A stretch of 64,000 nt of DNA, taken from Baekduia alba (GTDB taxonomy: Bacteria > Actinomycetota > Thermoleophilia > Solirubrobacterales > Solirubrobacteraceae). The notes under the pieces were generated by a model that was not told the DNA's origin, made no database searches, and was given only the letters and a program-made list of their open reading frames with translations. Both the position numbers and the translations under genes were made by a program. Where the stretch lies: the NCBI RefSeq assembly GCF_028416635.1, contig NZ_CP114013.1, positions 1,488,001 to 1,552,000 on the forward strand, written 5' to 3'. Shown here piece by piece: positions 22,077 through 29,960 of this stretch (position 1 is the first letter of the stretch; every line of letters starts with the position of its first letter).

Positions 22077-23267
22077 ATGATCCGCCGCGCCCTCGCCTCG
22101 CTGGTGCTCTGCCTCATCCTGCTGCTCGCCGGGATCTACCTCGGCGGGCATCCGTCCGGGCTGCCCGGGTTCCTGCGCGACCCGCTGGTCGGGGACAAGG
22201 ACACGCGCGTCGTCAACGAGGCGATCGACCAGGTCCACGACACGTACTACCGCGAGTACGGCAAGGACGAGCTGAGCAACCGCGCGATCTCCGGGATCGT
22301 CGCGTCGCTGAACGACCGCTTCAGCAACTACTTCAGCCCCAAGGACTACACCAAGTTCAAGATGCAGCAGAACGGCGAGTTCGCGGGGATCGGCGTGCAG
22401 GTCACCAGAAGCGGGGCCGGCCTGAAGATCGTCAAGGTGTATGACAACTCCCCGGCCAAGGACGCCAAGCTGGCCGAGGGCGACATCATCGTGTCGGTGG
22501 CGGGCAAGCCGCTGGCGGGCCGCGACCAGGACGCCTCGGTCGCGCTCATCCAGGGGCCGCTCGGGACGACCGTGAAGCTGACCGTGCGCCACGGCGCGAA
22601 GGGCGCGCCGCGCGAGGTCGCGCTCACGCGGTCCAACATCGAGGTGCCGGTCGTCGCGTCGTCGGAGAAGACGGTCGACGGGCGCAAGCTCGGCGTCATC
22701 TCGCTGGCGCAGTTCTCGTCCGGCGCACACGCCGAGGTCGGGGCGGCGCTGCGCAAGCAGATGAAGGACGGCGTCAAGGGCGTCGTCTTCGACCTGCGCA
22801 ACAACCCGGGCGGCCTCGTGACCGAGGCGCAGCTCGTCGCGTCCGAGTTCCTCAAGGACGGCAAGATCGTGACGACCAAGGGGCGCTCGGTGCCGACGCG
22901 GACGCTGAGCGCGACCGGCGACGCGATCGCCCCGAACCTGCCGATGGTCGTGCTCGTCAACCGCGACAGCGCCTCGGCGGCGGAGATCGTGGCGGGCGCG
23001 CTGCAGGACCGCAAGCGCGCCGAGCTCGTCGGGACACGCACGTTCGGCAAGGGCGTCTTCCAGGAGGTCATCGACCTCTCCAACGGCGGCGCGCTCGACA
23101 TCACCGCCGGGCAGTACTTCCTGCCCTCGGGGCGCAACCTGGGTGGCAAGGGCACCAGCACGGGCTCCGGGCTGACGCCGAACGTGCAGGCCGCCGACGA
23201 TCCGAAGACGACCCGCAAGGACGAGGGGCTGGACAAGGCGTTGGACGTCCTCGCGGCGCGGCGATGA
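22077..23267 (+). CDS. S41-family C-terminal processing peptidase
   Basis: The 396-residue protein starts with a membrane anchor or signal segment (ALASLVLCLILLLAGIYLGG), then the S41 N-terminal region with NDRFSNYFSPKDY. A PDZ domain follows (GIGVQVTRSGAGLKIVKVYDNSPAKDAKL). The protease core has FDLRNNPGG, the serine in NRDSASAAEIVAGAL and the lysine in GTRTFGKGVFQ, giving the Ser/Lys dyad of CtpA/Prc proteases. It probably trims exported proteins outside the membrane. Following ftsEX is common in Gram-positives and suggests envelope work. TAGCCT (22060-22065) precedes the ATG by 11 bases. The next gene overlaps by four bases. Confidence 0.93.
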   Translation: MIRRALASLVLCLILLLAGIYLGGHPSGLPGFLRDPLVGDKDTRVVNEAIDQVHDTYYREYGKDELSNRAISGIVASLNDRFSNYFSPKDYTKFKMQQNGEFAGIGVQVTRSGAGLKIVKVYDNSPAKDAKLAEGDIIVSVAGKPLAGRDQDASVALIQGPLGTTVKLTVRHGAKGAPREVALTRSNIEVPVVASSEKTVDGRKLGVISLAQFSSGAHAEVGAALRKQMKDGVKGVVFDLRNNPGGLVTEAQLVASEFLKDGKIVTTKGRSVPTRTLSATGDAIAPNLPMVVLVNRDSASAAEIVAGALQDRKRAELVGTRTFGKGVFQEVIDLSNGGALDITAGQYFLPSGRNLGGKGTSTGSGLTPNVQAADDPKTTRKDEGLDKALDVLAARR

Positions 23268-25069
23268 ACCGGCCGGCGCGGCGCGCGCGAGCGCAGGCCC
23301 AAGGCCGCCGCGAGCAGGCGGAGTCGTTCGTCGTCGGGGTGCTGGCCAAGCACGGGCGGTTCGTGGTGCTCGAGCCGTTCTTCGACACGCGCGGCGTGGG
23401 GCGGCGGTCGCAGTTCGTGGTGGACCCGGGGCGCAACGCCCGCGTCGGGCAGTTGGTGCTCGTGCGCGTGGGCGGCAAGGTGCGGGGCCATCCGAAGGTC
23501 GTCAAGGTCATCGGGCGGCCCGACGTCGCGCGTGACGTGCTCGAGGCGTTGATGCACGAGCGCGGGTTGCGACGGTCGTTCCCGGCGGGTGTGGAGAAGG
23601 CGGCGCGGGACGCGGTGGAGCGCGTGGATGGTGACGCGGTCGCGCGGCGGGACCTGCTGTCGCTGCCGACGTTCACGATCGACCCGACGACGGCGCGGGA
23701 CTTCGACGACGCCATCAGCTGCGAAGTTGTAGGGGATGGGCATTGGCGCGTGTGGGTGCACATCGCGGACGTGAGCGCGTACGTGCGCCCGGGGTCCGCG
23801 GTCGATCGCGAGGCGTACCGGCGCGGGACGTCGGTCTACGTGCCGGGCGCGGTCGAGCCGATGCTGCCGGAGGTCTTGTCCAACGGCGCGTGCTCGCTGG
23901 TGCCGGGGCAGGAGCGGCTGGCGGTGACGGTCGAGCTGGAGGTGCGCGGCGAGGAGGTCATGCGCAGCGCCTTCTACCGGTCGCGGATCCGCAGCGACGA
24001 GCGGCTGGACTACGACCGCGTGGACCGCGTGTTCGCGAGGGAGGAGCCAGCGGACGGTGTGTGGGCGGCGCCGCTGGCGGCCGCGCGGGCGGCGTCGCGC
24101 GCGTTGCGGGAGCGGCGCGACCGGGCGGGCGCGCTGGCCGTGGAGTCGACCGAGCCGGAGTTCGCGTTCTCGCGGGGCGGGCACGTCGAGGCCGCGGTCG
24201 CCTCGGTGCAGACCGAGTCGCACCAGCTGATCGAGCACCTGATGATCGCGGCGAACGAGGCGGTCGCACGGCTGCTGAGCGAGCGCGACGTACCGGCGCT
24301 GTATCGCATCCACGAGCGGCCGGAGCCGGCGAGCGCCGAGCGGCTGCTGGAGCAGCTGGAGTCCTTGGGCGTTCCGACGCCGCCCGCGGGCGGGCGGGAC
24401 GGGTTCATCGCCCCGGGTGACGCGGCGGGCATCATCGCCGAGGCGTCGCGGATGGTGGCCGAGGAGGTGCGGCGGCGCGACGGCCGCGGGCGGCTGGGGC
24501 TGACATCGCTGGTGCTGCGGTCGCTGAAGCAGGCGAAGTACGCGCCGGAGAACAAGGGCCACGCCGGGCTGCACTCGGAGGCCTACACGCACTTCACGTC
24601 GCCGATCCGGCGATACCCGGACCTGGTCATCCATCGCGCGCTGCTGTCGGCCGTGGGCGGCGGGGAGGACGCGCCGCGCGCCTCGACGCTGCCCGAGGCG
24701 GCCGAGTGGACGTCGGGTCGCGAGCGCGACGCGATGCAGATCGAACGCGCCGCCGACGACATCGCCAACGCGTTCCTGCTGGAGCGCCTGCTCTTCGAGG
24801 GAGAGATCCCACGCGAGCACGACGCCGAGGTGGTCGGCTTGGTCGGCGCCGGCGCCTTCATGGCCTTCGGCGACGGTTTCGAAGGCTTCCTCCCGGCCCG
24901 GAAGCTCGAGGGCGACTGGTGGGAGCTCAACGAGGTCGGAACGATCCTGACCGGCGAAGACTCCGGCCGGTCGATCCGCATCGGCGACGAGCTCCGCGTG
25001 CTGATCCGCCGCATCGAGACAGCGCGCGGCCGGGTGGAGCTGGACGTGGCTCCGGCGGGGCGGGCTTAG
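23264..25069 (+). CDS. rnr: Ribonuclease R / RNase II family exoribonuclease
   Basis: The 601-residue protein is a 3'-5' exoribonuclease. The RNB catalytic motif is TIDPTTARDFDDAIS, with the clustered aspartates that bind Mg2+, followed by WVHIADVSAYVRPGSAVD and the conserved YVPGAVEPMLPEVLSNGACSL. Later motifs HTHFTSPIRRYPDL and a C-terminal S1-like domain are present. It is shorter than E. coli RNase R (about 810) and lacks a recognisable N-terminal helix-turn-helix and the long Lys-rich tail. It starts at ATG 23264 inside the S41 stop (ATGA). RNase R works with tmRNA/SmpB, whose genes lie 3-8 kb downstream. Confidence 0.92.
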   Translation: MNRPARRARAQAQGRREQAESFVVGVLAKHGRFVVLEPFFDTRGVGRRSQFVVDPGRNARVGQLVLVRVGGKVRGHPKVVKVIGRPDVARDVLEALMHERGLRRSFPAGVEKAARDAVERVDGDAVARRDLLSLPTFTIDPTTARDFDDAISCEVVGDGHWRVWVHIADVSAYVRPGSAVDREAYRRGTSVYVPGAVEPMLPEVLSNGACSLVPGQERLAVTVELEVRGEEVMRSAFYRSRIRSDERLDYDRVDRVFAREEPADGVWAAPLAAARAASRALRERRDRAGALAVESTEPEFAFSRGGHVEAAVASVQTESHQLIEHLMIAANEAVARLLSERDVPALYRIHERPEPASAERLLEQLESLGVPTPPAGGRDGFIAPGDAAGIIAEASRMVAEEVRRRDGRGRLGLTSLVLRSLKQAKYAPENKGHAGLHSEAYTHFTSPIRRYPDLVIHRALLSAVGGGEDAPRASTLPEAAEWTSGRERDAMQIERAADDIANAFLLERLLFEGEIPREHDAEVVGLVGAGAFMAFGDGFEGFLPARKLEGDWWELNEVGTILTGEDSGRSIRIGDELRVLIRRIETARGRVELDVAPAGRA

Positions 25070-25257
25070 CGGGCGGCCCGCTGTCGCGGCCGGTCCGCCG
25101 CCTCCGTTCGAGTGACGCGTCGCGGTCCGCCGTGGCAGGGCAACTGCTCTCTCCGCGGTCGGCCCTTCCGGCGCCGCCACCCGCCTCGCGCCGGTCGTGA
25201 TTTGTCGGTGGCGGTGCCGCCGCCGCCGATCCTCCGCCTCAACGAGTGACGCGCCCT

Positions 25258-26233
25258 CGTCCGCTAGACGGCTGGCAATCAACCACCAACGACAACATCT
25301 CGTCGACACCGCCAACGCCGTCGGCCGGCGCGCCGGTCGACGGTGCGGCTCTGCCCGGGCGACGGCTCGGGATGCACCCATGGCGCAACGCCTGGCGCGA
25401 GCCTCGTAGCGATTCCGCATCTGGCCGTTGCAGCACCTGACGCCTGCACCTTGAAGGTCTGGCTGCGTGACGCCGCGGGCAACGATGACAACGGCTCGCC
25501 ACGCCGCCTACACGACAGAATCCAGAATCCGACCGCCTGCCCGCACACGACGACAGCCACGGCGACGTTCGACCCCAGCGCCATCCCGGAAGGCGCACAG
25601 ACCTTCCGCGCGCGCACGACCGACTAGGCCGGCAACTCGGCCGCCAGCGCGGATTGGACCGTCGACATCGATCGCACTGCGCCTGGTTCGCCATCGCAGG
25701 TCGAGGGGATTGTCGACACCGCTGGCGTGGCCACAGTCGACTGGTACCCGTCGATCGACCCGGAGCTCGCCGACGGCACCGACGGCTCGGGTACCACGGG
25801 CTACAGCGTTCGCTATCGCGTCGGCTCGGGGAACTGGGAGGGACCGACGCTGACGACGGATCCGTCGTTCCTGGTGCCGGGAGCGACGGTTGGGCAGCAC
25901 GCAACGATCGAGATCACGCCCGGAGACGCCGTTGGCAACATCGGCGCCGCGTACACCTTCTCGATCGCGTTCGTGGCCAGCCAGGATCCGTGTGCCGGGA
26001 GCGCGCCGCTGCCCGAATGCGAGGATCCGACCGACGGTTCGCAGATCGACGCAGAGAGCGATCCTCAGGTCACGCTTGATCCTGGACAGACGCTGGTGCC
26101 CGCGACGAGCTTCCATATCAAGCCGTCATGGGCAGGCTGTCAGGACCACCGATGCTGGACCACGCTCCGCAGCAAGGCGGGCGTCCTGGGCCATCGGTGG
26201 CGCGCGCACGGAGTACCCAGGAGCGAACAGTGA
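25258..26233 (+). pseudogene. Broken gene for a secreted Ig-like/fibronectin-like repeat protein
   Basis: From about 25343 one frame reads ACTLKVWLRDAAGNDDNGS, TATATFDPSAIPEGAQTF and RARTTD, then hits TAG at 25625-25627. It continues in the same frame as AGNSAASADWTVDIDRTAPG, GYSVRYRVGSGNWEGPTLT and GDAVGNIGAAYTFSIAF to TGA 26231-26233. The DAAGN...IDRTAPG pattern is that of bacterial Ig-like/FN3 surface repeats. A probable second shift near 25340 joins an earlier frame (DGWQSTTNDNISSTPPTPS). No start or signal peptide survives. This is a dead surface-protein gene; the 190 bases before it hold nothing recognisable. Confidence 0.6.
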
Positions 26234-26273
26234 CGTGGCCGCCACTTCACCGATCACTTACCATTCAGCCCGC

Positions 26274-26519
26274 ATGCACCTGACCGTCTTCGTCGTCGGC
26301 GTCCTCCTGGCCGGAGCCATCGGCTTCGTGCGTGGCACCGCACCCCTATCCGTGCGGGATGCGCTCGTCCCGGCAGCGGCGCTGGTCGCGTTCGGCGTCG
26401 CGTCGCTCGCGGTGCTGGGCGGTGACCTGGCGGACGCGATCGTGTTCGCGATCGCGCTCGCTTTCGGGGCGTTCCTCGCCGCGCCGATCGGCGCCGCCCT
26501 GCGCAACGCGCGGGCGTAG
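26274..26519 (+). CDS. Small three-helix membrane protein
   Basis: The 81-residue protein is nearly all hydrophobic: helices at about residues 2-20 (LTVFVVGVLLAGAIGFVRG), 29-50 (LVPAAALVAFGVASLAVL) and 54-77 (AIVFAIALAFGAFLAAPIG). I do not recognise the family. ATG 26274 is chosen because TACCAT (26259-26264) lies nine bases upstream, matching the promoter-start spacing of neighbours, and because upstream in-frame codons show no protein-like pattern. It converges with the TetR gene, with one base between the two stops. Confidence 0.6.
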   Translation: MHLTVFVVGVLLAGAIGFVRGTAPLSVRDALVPAAALVAFGVASLAVLGGDLADAIVFAIALAFGAFLAAPIGAALRNARA

Positions 26520-26520
26520 C

Positions 26521-27066
26521 TCAGCCCGCGCCCAGGAACCGCCGCAGCGCGCGGCGTGCCGGCGGCAGGCGACGCCCCGCGTCGAACTCGCGCACCGCGA
26601 TCTCCTGGGTCATCGCCGAGAGGAGCTGGGCGGCCGCGGCCGCGTCGCGCCAGCCCATGGCCTTGAAGCTCGAGGTCGCCATGACCGCGAAGCGCTCCTG
26701 GCGACCGGACATCATGGACGACAACCTGGGGTCGCTGCGGGCTTCCAGGGCCAGAGCCTTGACGGAGCGGCCCGCGAGGCTCACGTCGAGGTAGGCCTCG
26801 GCGCCGGCGATCAGCCGCTCCGCGCCGGCCGGGAGGTCGCCGATCGCCGCGCCGACGGCTGCGTCGACCTTCGCGTGGAAGCGCGCGTGCAGCGCGTCGA
26901 CGAACGCGTCGCGATCCGCGAAGTGCACGTAGAACGTGCCCTTGGCCACGCCGGCCTCGGCGACCACGCGGTTGACGCTCAGGCCGGCCAGCCCCTCACG
27001 CTCGGCGACGGCGATGCCGGCGTTCATCAGCGCCTCGGCGGTGGGGTGGAGATCGGCGGCGGGCAA
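26521..27066 (-). CDS. TetR-family transcriptional regulator
   Basis: The 181-residue repressor has a TetR helix-turn-helix: GLAGLSVNRVVAEAGVAKGTFYVHFADRDAFVDAL near residues 25-60. A variable ligand domain follows. The start is taken as TTG 27066 because TAGGCT (27077-27082, opposite strand) lies ten bases upstream; an ATG at 27099 would put the start inside the operator. It diverges from an alpha/beta hydrolase gene, and the gap contains two perfect palindromes placed on both promoters, so it most likely represses itself and the hydrolase. Confidence 0.88.
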   Translation of the reverse strand: MPAADLHPTAEALMNAGIAVAEREGLAGLSVNRVVAEAGVAKGTFYVHFADRDAFVDALHARFHAKVDAAVGAAIGDLPAGAERLIAGAEAYLDVSLAGRSVKALALEARSDPRLSSMMSGRQERFAVMATSSFKAMGWRDAAAAAQLLSAMTQEIAVREFDAGRRLPPARRALRRFLGAG

Positions 27067-27084
27067 CGGAGGGGCCAGCCTACA

Positions 27085-27098
27085 TGACCGATCGGTCA
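27085..27098. promoter_or_regulatory. TetR operator 1
   Basis: TGACCGATCGGTCA is a perfect 14-bp palindrome three bases upstream of the tetR -10 hexamer. A bound repressor would block the tetR promoter. Confidence 0.7.
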
Positions 27099-27127
27099 TT
27101 GACTGTGACCGACCGGTCGGTCATGTT
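27099..27127 (+). promoter_or_regulatory. Hydrolase promoter with TetR operator 2
   Basis: TTGACT (27099-27104), 17 bases, CATGTT (27122-27127) form a promoter whose spacer is the 18-bp perfect palindrome TGACCGACCGGTCGGTCA (27106-27123). Predicted transcription start is within a base or two of the hydrolase ATG 27135, giving a leaderless mRNA. Confidence 0.65.
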
Positions 27128-27134
27128 AAGACGC

Positions 27135-27962
27135 ATGACCTCCCTTCAGACTCCCTCCGGCCCGATCGCCTACGACGAGCAGGGCGACCCGAGCGGGCTG
27201 CCGATCGTCCTGCTGCCCAGCGGCGCGCACGACCGCCACGACTTCGACGTGCTGCGCGAGCGCCTCCCCGAGCGCTTCCGCACGATCGCGCTGGACTGGC
27301 CGGGACACGGCGAGTCCCTGCTCGGCGACAGCCCGTTCACCGTGACCCGCGCGGCCGACGTGACCGAGGCGCTCGTCGCGCAGCTCGCGCCGCAGGGCGC
27401 CGTCGTGCTCGGCAACTCCGTCGGCGGCTACTCCGCCACGCGCCTCGCGCTGCGCCGCCCCGAGCTCGTCCAGGGCCTCGTCATCGTCGACGGCGGCGGC
27501 TTCGGCACCTACCCGCCGCCGGTCCGCCTGTTCTGCGCGCTGATGGCGCGACCCGGCTTCCTGCGCCGCATCTACCCGCGCTTCGCGAGCCGCTATATGC
27601 ACGCCAAGACCGACGCCGACCGCCGCGCGTTGGCCACCGGCATCGCGACCACCCGCGCCGATCCCGGCCTGCAGGCGGTCGCCGGCCTCTGGGGCAGCTT
27701 CCCGAGCACCGAGCACGACCTCCGCGCCGCCGCGTCCGCGATCAGCGCGCCCACGCTCGTCCTCTGGGGCCGCCGCGACCCCGTGATCCCGGTCAAGGTC
27801 GGCCGCCGGATCGCCGACCTGATCCCCGGCGCGCGGCTGCACGTCTTCGACGCCGGCCACTGCCCGCACACGACCGACCCGGACGGCGTCGCCGCGCAGC
27901 TGATCCCCTTCGCCGACGCGGCGCTCGCCCACCAGCGACGGAGTCCGGCGACCACGCTCTAG
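27135..27962 (+). CDS. Alpha/beta hydrolase, TetR-controlled
   Basis: The 275-residue enzyme has the hydrolase fold: IVLLPSGAHDRHDFDVL in the oxyanion region, the nucleophile elbow VVLGNSVGGYSA (GNSVGG, serine nucleophile), LVLWGRRDPVIPVKVG with the acid Asp, and GHCPHTTDP with the catalytic His. The oxyanion motif lacks the usual HG pair. Substrate unknown; control by a divergent TetR suggests a lipophilic or xenobiotic ester. I start at ATG 27135 after the operators. Its stop codon TAG is part of the TAGACT box of smpB. Confidence 0.8.
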   Translation: MTSLQTPSGPIAYDEQGDPSGLPIVLLPSGAHDRHDFDVLRERLPERFRTIALDWPGHGESLLGDSPFTVTRAADVTEALVAQLAPQGAVVLGNSVGGYSATRLALRRPELVQGLVIVDGGGFGTYPPPVRLFCALMARPGFLRRIYPRFASRYMHAKTDADRRALATGIATTRADPGLQAVAGLWGSFPSTEHDLRAAASAISAPTLVLWGRRDPVIPVKVGRRIADLIPGARLHVFDAGHCPHTTDPDGVAAQLIPFADAALAHQRRSPATTL

Positions 27963-27975
27963 ACTCGAACGCCGC

Positions 27976-28455
27976 ATGGCCAAGGGCAAGAAGCGCAAGG
28001 TGGCGCCTGGTGACGTCGCGAGCAACCGGCTCGCGTCGCACAAGTACGAGTTCCTCGACAAGCTCGAGGCGGGTCTCGTGCTGCAGGGCACCGAGGTCAA
28101 GGCCCTGCGCGAAGGCGGCGCCCAGCTGAAGGACGGGTTCGCGATCATCCGCGAGGGCGAGGTGTGGCTGCACAACGTCCACATCCCGCCCTACGGTCCG
28201 GCCGCGCGCGACAACCACGATCCCGAGCGCCCGCGCAAGCTGCTGCTCAACCGGCGCGAGATCGACCGGATCGCCGGCCGCACGATCGAGCGCGGGCTGA
28301 CGCTCGTGCCGACGCGGATCTACTTCAAGGACTCGCGCGCGAAGGTCGAGATCGCCCTCGCCAAGGGCAAGGACCACTTCGACAAGCGCGAGTCCATCAA
28401 GAAGCGCGACCAGGCGCGTGACGTGCAACGCGAGCTGCGCAACGTCGGCCGTTGA
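27976..28455 (+). CDS. smpB: SsrA-binding protein SmpB
   Basis: SmpB binds tmRNA and places it in stalled ribosomes for trans-translation. The 159-residue protein has SNRLASHKYEFLDKLEAGLVLQGTEVKALREGG, a central oligonucleotide-binding barrel with VWLHNVHIPPY, and the basic C-terminal tail KGKDHFDKRESIKKRDQARD that mimics codon-anticodon pairing. Length and motifs are standard. TAGACT (27960-27965), which contains the upstream gene's stop, lies ten bases before the ATG. tmRNA (ssrA) is about 5 kb downstream. Confidence 0.97.
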   Translation: MAKGKKRKVAPGDVASNRLASHKYEFLDKLEAGLVLQGTEVKALREGGAQLKDGFAIIREGEVWLHNVHIPPYGPAARDNHDPERPRKLLLNRREIDRIAGRTIERGLTLVPTRIYFKDSRAKVEIALAKGKDHFDKRESIKKRDQARDVQRELRNVGR

Positions 28456-29033
28456 CGACGAACGACCGGTTCATGCTCATCCACGATCCGGAGCTCCTGG
28501 CGCAGGGGGAGCGGGTCCTGGGCCCGGAGTTCAGGGCGATGAACGAGCGGGTGCTGCAGGTCACGGAGCTGACCTCACGCCTCAACGTGCTCCCGTTCGA
28601 CGACGAGGCGGGCAAGGCGGCGCTGCTCGAACAGATCCTCGGCGGCCCGCTGCCGCAGCGGGTGACGATCTACCCGCCCTTCTACACCGACCATGGGCTG
28701 CGTCTGGATCTGGCCGAGCGCGTCTTCATCAACCAGGGATGCACGTTCCTGGACTACGCCGGCATCCGGTTGGGCGCCGGCGTGATGGTCGGTCCGAAGG
28801 CCACGTTCATCACGATGGGCCACCCCGTAGACCCCGGCGAGCGCCGGCAGTTCCTCACCGGTGCGCCGATCGACGTGGCCGAGAACGTGTGGATCGGCGC
28901 CGGTGCGACGATCCTGCCCGGCGTCAGCATCGGGCGCTACGCCGTCGTCGCCGCGGGCGCGATCGTGGCCGACGACGTGCCGGCGGCAAGCCTGGTGGCC
29001 GGGCCCAAGGGCACCGTGCGCCGGCGCTGGTAG
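28452..29033 (+). CDS. Sugar O-acetyltransferase (left-handed beta-helix)
   Basis: The 193-residue protein matches the maltose/galactoside acetyltransferase group: N-terminal helices, then hexapeptide repeats from FINQGCTFLDYAGIRLGAG through VWIGAGATILPGVSIGRYAVVAAGAIV, with catalytic His in TMGHPVD. Members form trimers and transfer acetyl from acetyl-CoA to a sugar hydroxyl. TTG 28452 overlaps the smpB stop; ATG 28473 (MLIHDPELL) is an alternative start. Its acceptor is unknown. Confidence 0.85.
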   Translation: MTTNDRFMLIHDPELLAQGERVLGPEFRAMNERVLQVTELTSRLNVLPFDDEAGKAALLEQILGGPLPQRVTIYPPFYTDHGLRLDLAERVFINQGCTFLDYAGIRLGAGVMVGPKATFITMGHPVDPGERRQFLTGAPIDVAENVWIGAGATILPGVSIGRYAVVAAGAIVADDVPAASLVAGPKGTVRRRW

Positions 29034-29036
29034 GGA

Positions 29037-29891
29037 CTACAGCGTGCGCTCCAGATGCGTGGCGTCCATCGCCAGCACCAGCGCCACGATCAGCACGAGG
29101 TAGGTCGCGGCGATCGCGATGCGGTCGCGGCGGGCGATCGAGTAGTAGGCCTTGATCGCCGGGTCGCCGGAGCGGAACTGCTTGAAGCGCCGGTAGGTCT
29201 CCCAGACCGCCAGAATCGCGATCAGGATGATGATGGGGTTGGGCACGGTCAGCACCAGCACGATCATCCCGAACACGCCGAGCAGCCAGACCCACGGCGA
29301 CAGCGCCGCCGCGGCGCGGGCGCCGTCGAGGAAGCCGACCGGCAGCAGGTTGAACAGGTTCAGGAAGAACCCGGTGAACGCCAGCGCGCGCCAGAAGTCC
29401 TCGCCGGTGAACGCATAGACCACGACGCACGCGGCCGCGCCGATCGAGCCCAGGATCGGCCCCGCCAGGCCGACGCGCGCCTCGGCCGCCGCGTTCCCGC
29501 CCAGCGACTTGGCCCAGATCAGCGCGCCGAGGAACGGGATGAAGATCGGCGCGCTGGCGTCCTTGACGCCCTCGCGCCGCAGCTGGATCACGTGCCCGTA
29601 CTCGTGGACGAGCAGCAGCAGCACGAACCCGACGCCGAACTTCCAGCCCCACAGCGACGCGTAGGCGACGATCGACACCACCATCGAGCCGGCCGTGGCC
29701 AGGAACTTCACCTTGGTCAGCGCCAGCAGGACGATCTTGATCTTGCTGAAGAACGCGACGATCGCCGCGAGCGGCGCGGCCAGGCGCCCGAGCAGGCCGG
29801 ACCGGCGCGGCTGCGCGGGCCCGAGCCCGTCCGGGACCTCCGGCGGGTCGGTGGCGGGGCTGCGCGGCGGCAGCCAACGATCGTCGCTCAT
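29037..29891 (-). CDS. Site-2 protease family (M50) intramembrane metallopeptidase
   Basis: The 284-residue membrane protein has the zinc motif HEYGH in LLLLVHEYGHVIQLRREG and a second conserved region NLFNLLPVGFLDGARAA (the usual NxxPxxxLDG) near residue 190. At least five hydrophobic segments surround them. Such proteases cut membrane proteins within the bilayer, often releasing sigma factors, but no anti-sigma gene is adjacent. ATG 29891 is preferred to 29927 because TACACT (29900-29905, opposite strand) is eight bases upstream. It converges with the acetyltransferase gene. Confidence 0.88.
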   Translation of the reverse strand: MSDDRWLPPRSPATDPPEVPDGLGPAQPRRSGLLGRLAAPLAAIVAFFSKIKIVLLALTKVKFLATAGSMVVSIVAYASLWGWKFGVGFVLLLLVHEYGHVIQLRREGVKDASAPIFIPFLGALIWAKSLGGNAAAEARVGLAGPILGSIGAAACVVVYAFTGEDFWRALAFTGFFLNLFNLLPVGFLDGARAAAALSPWVWLLGVFGMIVLVLTVPNPIIILIAILAVWETYRRFKQFRSGDPAIKAYYSIARRDRIAIAATYLVLIVALVLAMDATHLERTL

Positions 29892-29960
29892 CGCCCCCGA
29901 GTGTAGGTCGGGCGGCGCGGCGCGCACGCCACATGCACGGCGCGCCGCCCGACCGCGTCG

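Noticed and set aside
25068-25082. AGCGGG-CGG-CCCGCT hairpin at the RNase R stop as terminator
   Set aside because: The stem is only six bases with a 3-base loop, lacks a T tract and overlaps the stop; chance is likely at this GC content.
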